Below, one piece after another: positions 24,589-32,737 of a DNA stretch of 34,025 bases. The notes under the pieces were generated by a model. The model saw nothing but the letters and a program-made list of their open reading frames with translations, ran no database searches and had not been told where the DNA came from. Made by a program: the position numbers and the translations under genes. The stretch's first letter is position 1, and every line of letters begins with the position of its first letter. Source of the stretch: Cruorifilaria tuberocauda (lineage: Eukaryota; Nematoda; Chromadorea; Rhabditida; Onchocercidae); NCBI GenBank assembly GCA_013365365.1, contig JABVXU010000574.1:1-34025 (forward strand), in the 5' to 3' direction.

Positions 24589-25176
24589 GCAGTAATATTG
24601 TAGGTCCAAGAAACTATGAAATTTCACCTCAAAAATTGAACTTAAATCCAGAAGTCAATCAAGAAAGTTCAAATAGTTGAATGAATAAGTATAAGTATAA
24701 AAATGGAAACATCATTTGGACTGAAGAATGCTATCAGGACCAGCGATAGTAGTGCAACTGCAAATAAAAGTAAGAAAAAGATGAAACCATGCTAAAGATG
24801 AAACCTAAAACCATGCTACGCAAAAAACATGAACACATATAATTTGAAATTTCGAAAAATTGCATATTAAAAAGACTGTAATTAATTGATGGCAAAGCTA
24901 AATCAATATAAAGTGCAGAGCACAAATTGCTTAGTGACACATTTCCAGTGGACAGTTCAGGGATATCCTGGAAATATAGTATGTATGTTTTTTTCTCCAT
25001 GAAATATAAACTAGTATTTGATGTTTTTCGGATGGTTCTAATTATTGATCAATAAAGCACAAAAGGACTTATGTAAAACAGTTACCTAGTCACTGGAAAG
25101 TTATCTATTCGACAAAATACTGACGGTATCGACTGCTAATTTAAATTTACATGATTTCTTATCCCTTTCCTCCTTG

Positions 25177-25182
25177 TTTATT
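25177..25182 (-). terminator. Possible polyadenylation signal, POLE4
   Basis: TTTATT on the plus strand reads AATAAA on the minus strand, about 146 nt past the POLE4 stop. It is the nearest canonical signal I see, but the assignment is by position only. Confidence 0.4.
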
Positions 25183-25328
25183 ATGTGTCGTATTAGCTCC
25201 TATTTCAAGATAAGCAGTTTGAATTAATGTAGCAGCAATTGAATTTACTGGGAGATAATGGCCTCAGTGGTTAAAAACTTCTAACTTTGACGTCCTTGAC
25301 GTCTTAATATTCGTGATAGTTATCCTTC

Positions 25329-26003
25329 TCAGCAACCTGGCCCATCAAATGGTTCGATTCCTTCTAATGATTCATCAAAACCAAACACCTCATTGCGATG
25401 AACATTTGAATTTTCTTGTTCTCCATCACCATGAAATGAAATAAATCTCTCTGACTTTTTTGTAATAGTGACGTTTGATTCACTGCCGAGGCCATGTTTC
25501 CCTCTGCTAACATCCGGCCATCCATCTAGTGTACCATCCAGAAAATTAAATGGTTCATAATTCCTTATACAAAATTCTGAAAAGAAATTACTACTTAAGA
25601 ATTTTTTTCTTTAATGTTGATGTTTTAATTTCAAAGTCATTACACGGAACCTTTCAAAATGCTATTAAAAATTAGAAAGTATATAACATAATTAGTAAAT
25701 GCAACAAAATATTACCAAGATCTCTTAGTTGAAGAGTTTTTCGTTTGTCAAAAACCGCTTGCCCATAAGCCAGTTTTGCCAGCAATTCGATAAAACGTTC
25801 CTGAAATTTCTGAAAAAACATATTCGAGACTTACAAAAAATGGAACCAATATTTTCGAGAAAAAAGTGACAGACCGTGGCAAGGGTGAGAAGTTGCAAGG
25901 CCTCAGCTGAAATGTTTGTACAGTTCGAATCAAGTCTGAAAATTTTCTTAATGCGTGTGAGGGGTAATTGCGTCTGCAGAACGTGAGTAGTGGAATCTCC
26001 CAT
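25329..26003 (-). CDS. POLE4: DNA polymerase epsilon subunit 4-like histone-fold protein
   Basis: Small histone-fold subunit which, with POLE3, binds DNA polymerase epsilon and handles H3-H4 at the fork. Model of 156 aa, three exons on the minus strand: 26003-25875, 25809-25716, 25576-25329. Exon 1 gives the family opening LPLTRIKKIFRLD and the start of the long central helix (ISAEALQLLTLAT). Exon 2 gives ERFIELLAKLAYGQA and KRKTLQLRDL, matching the KRKTLQRRDL block typical of POLE4. Exon 3 gives FNFLDGTLD, equivalent to FAFLEGTLD at the very end of human POLE4 (117 aa). About 60 further residues follow, hydrophilic and acidic towards the end, absent in the human protein. Intron 1 is only 65 nt with a weak GTCTGT donor and two in-frame acceptors 9 nt apart. 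CHRAC1 and NF-YC share the fold but match the KRKTLQ-to-GTLD stretch less well. It diverges from the ALDH5A1 gene. Confidence 0.88.
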
Positions 26004-26012
26004 TCTTCAACA

Positions 26013-26017
26013 CTAAA
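26013..26017 (-). promoter_or_regulatory. Probable SL trans-splice acceptor of POLE4
   Basis: On the minus strand TTTAG ends at 26013, 9 nt before the ATG at 26003. Splicing here would remove an upstream, out-of-frame ATG (26020-26018) that would otherwise precede the true start. Confidence 0.5.
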
Positions 26018-26020
26018 CAT

Positions 26021-27632
26021 GATTTATATGTAAAAGAGCGCAATTCATCTATTGTTTAAATAACATATATTGTTAATGAAACTAAAACTACCATAAAAAT
26101 GTAAAAACTGGAAGCGTTCTTCGATACAGTATCATGGCAAACAACATGAAAATTTCCGTACAATCGAATAATTCTAGCGAAAAAGGAGAAAAATTATAAA
26201 TGGGGAAAGAAGAATAGAATCATTTACGACAGAAGAATTAAACAACAGGTAATGTTTTGTTGACCAATGGGAAAGTTTGCCATTCCATTGCACTTCAGTT
26301 TTCATCAGTTGTACACTTTTGCTGTAGTAAGAAATAACGACAAATCGACAAAAAAATCACTGACATAATAGAATGATGAGATAAGTGTCTCGCTGACGAC
26401 TATTCGGAATATCACTCAATGAGTCTACTAATACAACCATATACTCCTTAGCAAAGCCTTTCGTAATCCTTATTGAGTCATGCTATTCTCTATTTATCAG
26501 ACTTCGGAAAGAGTAACGAATAGCTATCTTATCATCTCAGTAATTCGTAATATATTGGATACGCTGCAGTATCAGAACTGTTTTTAGATTAACCTCTTTT
26601 CAGATTATAATTCGAAGAACCGTTTGACAGTTAATAACTGTTCTTTACTTCCACTGCTCTACACTGATAAGTCACATTTCGTAAAAAAAAAATAATCTCA
26701 TTTACAACTTCGTGAATCTCAAGATAAAAATGCAGGAAATTTCGCGAGCCAAAAGATGAAATGCAATTTCCCTCCCGCTCACGAAAAAATTCCCACCTCG
26801 TTTTTCTTTTTAGTGTCCCTTGGAATGCTGCAGCCAAAAATTCTGGCTGAGCACTCTCTCAGGTTCGTCTAGTGGCTGCTGGGTGTTGTTTACTGCTAGC
26901 AGTTCAATTCATGAGAAAAGTTATTCCGGGTCATTGGAACTCTTCCTTATAAATATGGAAAGTACAGGTATGAACAAGCGTTAATTGGCTTGGCTCCCAA
27001 AATACTTCACCATTTCTTGAACTGTGCAGTTCTTCGTCTTCTTTTTGATTCACTTGAAGCGAACTCCTCGTAGACATCCCGCTTCATCTTTCCTCCTCTC
27101 ATATTCTAACTAATTTCTTGGCTAATTTAGAAACGGAAATGATTTAATGAGGTAATTTACTCGTCGCTCTGAATTGCTGTGATTCTTTTCAACGATAACA
27201 CTATTATTGGAATAGTTTGTTAACCTTGTGAATCTATTCGAGAACAAATCAGGTCTGTTCATTTTGGTTGATAAGTGAAAACAATTTCGGAAAAATTCAG
27301 GAATTAATGACATAGAATGGTCAGCTCTCTCTGAGATGATCAATAATCAGGTCTTCTCGTTGACATTAATATTTGATCTCAGCCATTTTGAATAAAAGAA
27401 TATACTATGATGAAATATGACAAAGCTTTCTCTATCTCTCCATCTATACATACAAAATTATTAATTATTTATTTAAGCGAGTTTTTAACATTTTTAAATG
27501 AAATCGTGGCTCCTTTATTTTAGATACACCTTATTAATAAGGTTTATACAGCTTAATGTCACTTCTCTTATAATTTAAATTGCCGTAATCATTGATCAGA
27601 AGTTTTCTTCTCCATTGTCTCCGTATATTTTT
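26021..27632. other. Divergent spacer between POLE4 and ALDH5A1
   Basis: About 1.6 kb between two divergently transcribed genes, probably containing both promoters and the outrons of their transcripts. Open frames on both strands are short and motif-free. I see no convincing exon, RNA gene or repeat except the element that begins at 27633. Confidence 0.6.
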
Positions 27633-27775
27633 GCCCTGAACCACATAAATATGGCAGGTAGAAAATCGGCGATAACATACTAAAGCAATACGATGACTCT
27701 GATAACAAATATAGATGTCTACAGTAATGTTGGTTATTATTATGTTATAATATTCGTGATAGTTATAATATTCGT
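27633..27775 (+). repeat. MITE-like repeat, copy A (upstream of ALDH5A1)
   Basis: The stretch from GCCCTGAACCACATAAATAT at 27633 to about 27745 is nearly the same as the reverse complement of 32337-32220, with only scattered substitutions and single-base gaps. The outer part (27722-27775) is rearranged relative to copy B and repeats AATATTCG and GATAGTTATAATATTC internally. Copy A ends about 50 nt before the ALDH5A1 start codon, inside its promoter or outron. It has no coding capacity. Its small size, its dispersal in both orientations and the hairpin-forming end in copy B suggest a non-autonomous fold-back or MITE element. Confidence 0.85.
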
Positions 27776-27813
27776 TGGAATCTTTGGAAGTTTCTTTCAA
27801 TTATTTCTTAATT

Positions 27814-27821
27814 AACTTCAG
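27814..27821 (+). promoter_or_regulatory. Probable SL trans-splice acceptor of ALDH5A1
   Basis: AACTTCAG ends at 27821, four nt (TGAA) before the ATG at 27826, preceded by a T-rich run. This is the typical geometry of a nematode spliced-leader acceptor and supports the chosen start. Confidence 0.6.
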
Positions 27822-27825
27822 TGAA

Positions 27826-30800
27826 ATGAATATAAGGACGGCGCATTTATTCAGGCGATATACACTAGACTGTTTTCTTGGCTTACGACACTATCAAACA
27901 TCCCTTCTACCTGAAGGTGCAAAGGCCTTTATCAACGGTATTCTCTAATTTTTTGCCTTTTTCTCTTTACATAATTAATTATACTTTTTCCTTTAAAAAA
28001 CGCTATTAGTGAAGAAAAATACCGCATAGTATAATAGAAAGATCGAAATTTAAATATTTTTCATACGGAAATGCTGTATTTCTACTAGACCGAAGTGTGA
28101 CTGCATTGGTTTTATTTGATAACAGGCAGCTGATAGTTAGTCTCAGATAAGATCACGAATTACTGTTTTTTAATTAGATGAGACGAGAATTGGCTTAATG
28201 GCCGATAATTTTTTTTTTGTAGGTCAGTGGACTAATGCGTTATCAAGCGCCACATTTCTGGTATCAAATCCATACAATAATGAAGTTATATGCAAATGCA
28301 CCAATTGTGATATAATTGATGCCGAAAAAGTAAGTCATCACCAAATAAATAAAATTCATCGAATTTAGAATTAAATTCAGTAATAGATTCTTGATAAAAT
28401 AACGATTGCAATAAAATTTCAAAATTGAAGTCTGTGAAAGCTGCACGGGAAGCCTACAGTGCATGGTCATTATCCACAACCGCTAAAGAACGTGGTGAAA
28501 TACTAGAAAATTGGTATCGCAAAATGCTGGAAAAACAGAATGAATTAGCCGAACTGATTACCCTCGAAGAAGTATCTTTGTTGATTTTTAGGATTGCATC
28601 TCTTAAATTTATATATATTCCATATTTCTTGAGAAATTATCCTTTGATTGAACAAGAAAATGCATTAGTTTGGTACTTTTAGGGTAAACCACTCGAAGAA
28701 GCACGCGGCGAAATTGTTTATTCAGCATCGTTTTTGAAATGGTTTGGCGAGGAGGCCCGACGAGTATATGGGCAGGTCGTTAAACCTATATCGACACGTA
28801 GGGTACATTTCCATACTCGAGAGCCGGTTGGTACAGTTGCAGTTATTACACCTGTAAGCATTTCATTTAGATTTTAGTCAATGAAAGTTTAGTCTTGACC
28901 GATAGACCTTTTCTCACTTATTGAATTAGACGGGACTCGATTGACGTCGCTAACAATTGTTTAATTAAAAAAATGTTAATTCTAATAACTTAATGCTTTT
29001 TAACCTTAATCATCTGTCTGTCTATATCTATAGTGGAACTTCCCATCGGCAATGATAACTCGAAAAACAGCAGCAGCATTAGCGGTTGGTTGCACGGCAG
29101 TTGTGAAGCCTGCTGAAGATACACCACTTTCGGCCTTAGCTCTGGCACAGGTTATTCTTTATTTTTTTCTTCCAGTTTTCGTCTTCCACATTCTACACTT
29201 TCTTGCTAAAATTAGAAAATCTTACAATTGGAGTCAAAAGTAGTTGATGGTTGATTGTAATCTGTGGTCACGATCATTTCTTGATAAAGGTGGTGTTTTC
29301 GCTAGGATTCTAAGATTGATTTCTTCTTGGTCCCTCTTGTTTTTGATCAAATAACAATCAGTTTTAGAGTCAAGATCTCTGCATCAATGGTCCAGTGTGT
29401 TGTAGGTTTTAGACAGCTAAGGAAGCTGGTCTTCCAAATGGTGTTTTCAATGTTATCCCAGCTGATTTGAATAATACGGTGCGAATATCAAAGTTCTTAT
29501 GTGAATCAACTGATATCAATGCAATTTCATTTACGGGCAGCACTGAAGTAGGAAAGGTGGATCACTTTCTTCTTCACTTTTAATTCATTTGGACTTACTC
29601 AGATATTTATCTTCAGATTATCACATACGATCATTTGCATTGCTAAATTAAAACTTTTTTAAAAAGTAATCCGAATGTTCTGTGATCATTTACCATAACG
29701 ACATAAATACTTATTAATCACAGATACTTGTTAATAATATAAATAAATTATATCTCTATCGTTACTGTGCTCGATTATGTCTTTTTGCAGCTTTTGCTTT
29801 CACAATCAGCTAGTACGGTCAAACGAGTATCGCTTGAACTAGGTGGTAACGCACCGCTTATCGTATTCCCTTCGGCTCATCTCTCAAAAGCAGTTCAGGT
29901 TTTTTTTTCTGTTTATTCAAAATTAAGAGAAATTTTACAGGATTGAAGGAGGTATTCTAGAAAAAAATTAGATTGCTTTTCGTTATTCTTCCACTAATCA
30001 ATCCAACAATTTTTTTTCTTTTTGTTACGCATATCATCGTTTACAAACACAAAATAGGTTTGCATGTTAGAAGAAGATGGGTTAAAATTATTTTTGTTGA
30101 CAATTCGTTGAATTTTAACGCAACACAATTTTACTGGCAGAAATTGAGAAAATATATAACATAATCAGGATTTTAGAATGTGAACTTTCAGGGAACAATG
30201 ATGTCAAAATTTCGAGGTTCAGGACAGACTTGCATATCTCCGAATCGTTTTTATGTGCATTCTTCGATTTATGATTCATTTGTTGAAGAAGTTAAGCGTG
30301 CGATGGCAAAATTAGTTACTGGAGATGGTATGCAACCGAATGTCAATCAAGGACCTCTTATAAATGAAAAAGCTATGCAAAAAGTAATATTATAGAATGA
30401 CTGATTTGTTTAGTACATAACCGTAATCTACTCCAGTTATATTTGATTGATTTCTAATGAGCGATATTTTTCGAAACTATAAAACGAGATAAATTGAATA
30501 AAAACTTCCTTCTGGGTTTATTAATTATTATTAAGATAATTAAAAGGTTGAAAAGTTATTGTCGAATGCGAAACTAAAAGGAGCGCATATAGTATTGGGT
30601 GGGGAACGTGTTCCTCAAAGCATGTGCTTCAAACCAACGTTGCTGACTAACGTAACCAATGATATGGATATCGCTCATACTGAAATATTTGGTCCTGTCC
30701 TCGCTGTCCAAAAGTTGGTGAACTATTGAGAATTTTAAGTCAATTTCTAAACTCATTTGCATCCAGAAATCTGATGGTAAGTTGTTGCCCAAAAAAACAT

Positions 30801-31490
30801 TTTCATCTCAGATTCGAAACCGAAGCGGAGGTTTTGGCGCGCTCAAACAGCTGCAGAACAGGCCTAGCTGGTTAGTGCAGATATCTTAAGTTTTTTTGCA
30901 AAACATCATCTTTTTAAAAATAAAATAACATATTTTCGATTATTTTTTGGAATTTTTAATGTTGCGCCATTTTTTGTTGAATTGTTAATGACTATATAAT
31001 ACAAGTATGAATTATTTCTGATTCACTTGGAGACAGCAAGAGATATTCTAATCTCTTCGTTTTTGGAAAAAATTATTGTGCCATTTGAGTCGTATCTCAA
31101 TATGCTGTAGTGGGAAAATTTCGTTGACAGTCCATCTATCATTTATAAAAGATGTCTTTAATGGAAATAAACTTGAAGGTTATATATTTACGACGGATTA
31201 TGCTCAGATATTGCGTGTCAGTCGTAACTTAGAAGTTGGAATTATCGGTGTCAATGAAGGTATGCTAATCAGTTAGTTACTTTGTTTTTTTCTCTTTGAT
31301 ATCGTTATTCATGAATTTAGAAATTATGCTTTCCGAAATTTTATTCCTATGGAATCCAATCATTTCAGGAATAATATCATGTGCGGAGGCAGCATTCGGT
31401 GGAGTGAAGGAAAGTGGTTTGGGTCGTGAAGGCGGCTCACAAGGTATTGATGAATTCTCGCAGTGGAAATATGTCTGCGTTGGATTTTAA
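27826..31490 (+). CDS. ALDH5A1: Mitochondrial succinate-semialdehyde dehydrogenase
   Basis: Oxidises succinate semialdehyde to succinate with NAD+, the last step of the GABA shunt, in the mitochondrial matrix. Model of 506 aa, twelve exons: 27826-27937, 28223-28329, 28431-28571, 28683-28853, 29034-29150, 29413-29556, 29791-29898, 30192-30383, 30547-30713, 30812-30870, 31179-31259, 31369-31490. The N-terminus is rich in Arg and free of acids over its first 14 residues, like an import presequence. Seen: [11 protein letters not shown] (178-188), FTGSTEVGK (256-264), general base Glu280 in LELGG, catalytic Cys314 in GQTC, EIFGP (410-414) and the [13 protein letters not shown] tail. Arg187, Arg308 and Ser470 fall at the positions of human Arg213, Arg334 and Ser498, which bind the substrate carboxylate, so the specificity call is firm. 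Cys314 is followed by Ile-Ser rather than the human Val-Cys, so the redox-switch partner cysteine is missing. The C. elegans counterpart is alh-7. Confidence 0.96.
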
Positions 31491-32173
31491 TCTCCACACC
31501 TTATTACATACAATAAATCAGCAAAGTCCGAGAGAAAAAATTATAATTTCAAAAGATTCTACTTTTCGACTTTTAGAACTGCATCATTGGCATTATTTTC
31601 GGCTCGTAATAAGGATTGTAATGCAACTTGAGCAAGTTAAAAGATGATGTCCGCTTTACATTTAGATCGAACAAAATCATTGCTCGTGTCAGAATTTGTA
31701 TTAGTTTTGACCTATAAAATTTTCAAAATTAGGTGCATAAATTATCTCGTAACTTGCATCGAGAAAACGCATAGACATCAACTCGTGAAGTTGACAAAGA
31801 AATTACTTGAAATTCTGTTAATACAAAATCTAAGGTTTGCTGATGATGCTTGCTTTGAAAATTCCATTGTAAGATGATCATTCTATGCATCCGAATTCTA
31901 CATACATATATTATATCAACGCATAAAATACATAGATTCGGCAGATTTCTGTCGCGATGTTGCAACAAAAAAAAACTAAAAAAAGAAAAACGAACAGTAT
32001 ACGGAATGATATGGTATCGGCAGAAATAACATGTATCACTTTTTCTTTATTTCATTTTAGCGCATCAACCAACAAGAACTCTTATCCGTGTAATCAATAC
32101 TGTTTATTGAAAAAGACTAGCATTGCGGGATATTTTGAAAGACATTCAAAACCAAATGTTGATTATTGATTAT
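31491..32173. other. ALDH5A1 3' region and spacer
   Basis: About 0.7 kb holding the ALDH5A1 3' UTR with AATAAA at 31512-31517, then AT-rich DNA with an A-rich stretch near 31969-31990. Short open frames on both strands lack motifs and splice context. No gene is supported before the repeat at 32174. Confidence 0.65.
31512..31517 (+). terminator. Polyadenylation signal AATAAA, ALDH5A1
   Basis: Canonical AATAAA 21 nt after the stop codon at 31490, implying a short 3' UTR. Confidence 0.7.
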
Positions 32174-32337
32174 CAGTAATGTTGATTATTATTATGTTAT
32201 GCGTGATATTATAACTATCACGCATAACATAATAATCACCATTACTGTAGACATCTCTATTTGTTATCAGGGTAATCGTATTGCTTTAGTTATGTTATCG
32301 CGGATTTTCTACCTGCCATATTTATGTGGTTCAGGGC
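32174..32337 (-). repeat. MITE-like repeat, copy B (downstream of ALDH5A1)
   Basis: Inverted relative to copy A at 27633-27775. The body, 32337 back to about 32247, matches A closely, from GCCCTGAACCACATAAATAT to GATGTCTACAGTAATG. The end of the element, 32174-32247, is itself a hairpin: CAGTAATG...GCGTGAT faces ATCACGC...CATTACTG, with a 3-nt length difference between arms and a short AT loop. No open frame is contained. It sits between the 3' ends of ALDH5A1 (+) and the partial unknown gene (-). Confidence 0.87.
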
Positions 32338-32737
32338 TAAAATGAATGAAAGAATCATTTGATTCAAGAAACTGGGAAAAATTATTGCCAATGAAATCAA
32401 AACTCTCTTGATATTCTCCAAAATTTGTATTGTCTCAAAGATAACAAACACACAAATGATGGAAAATAAGGAAGTGTTCTAGAGCTATATGGATTTATTT
32501 TTTCATGAGTTAGAAGAATATTAATAACTATATAGTCCAACAGGGCGGCTTGGATGATCATTAGTATTTCAAAAGGGAATAGTTTCCAGACAACATTTGG
32601 AGAATGCTTGATGCTTGATGTACAAATAAATGATGAAAATTAAAAATTGGAAGGGAAAGTATTAGAAATGCCACAATGCCAAATGAAGGAAATGCGTGTA
32701 AATGAAATTGAATTGAAATTTGATAAGCACGCTGAAA
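32338..32737. other. 3' flank of the partial minus-strand gene
   Basis: About 0.4 kb with no gene. A TTTATT at 32494-32499 reads AATAAA on the minus strand and is a possible polyadenylation signal for the gene that ends at 32738, about 240 nt away. Confidence 0.5.

Larger units (their letters stand above)
24571..25328. other. Convergent 3' spacer between HSDL2 and POLE4
   Basis: About 0.75 kb shared by the 3' ends of two converging genes. It has an AATAAA for HSDL2 at 24583-24588 and, on the minus strand, AATAAA at 25177-25182 for POLE4. A 19-nt string at 25305-25323 is identical to part of the repeat at 27748-27766. No coding sequence is supported. Confidence 0.7.

Noticed and set aside
25250..25365. 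tRNA-like pieces: GGCCTCAGTGGTTAAAAAC (D-arm-like) and GGTTCGATTCC (T-arm-like).
   Set aside because: The two are about 80 nt apart, there is no pairing acceptor stem and no anticodon arm. The T-arm-like string is inside the POLE4 coding exon (it encodes GIEPF on the other strand).
25748..26020. 90-aa minus-strand frame starting at the upstream ATG 26020.
   Set aside because: It overlaps POLE4 exon 1 in another frame and has no motif; the histone-fold frame with splicing is clearly the real one.
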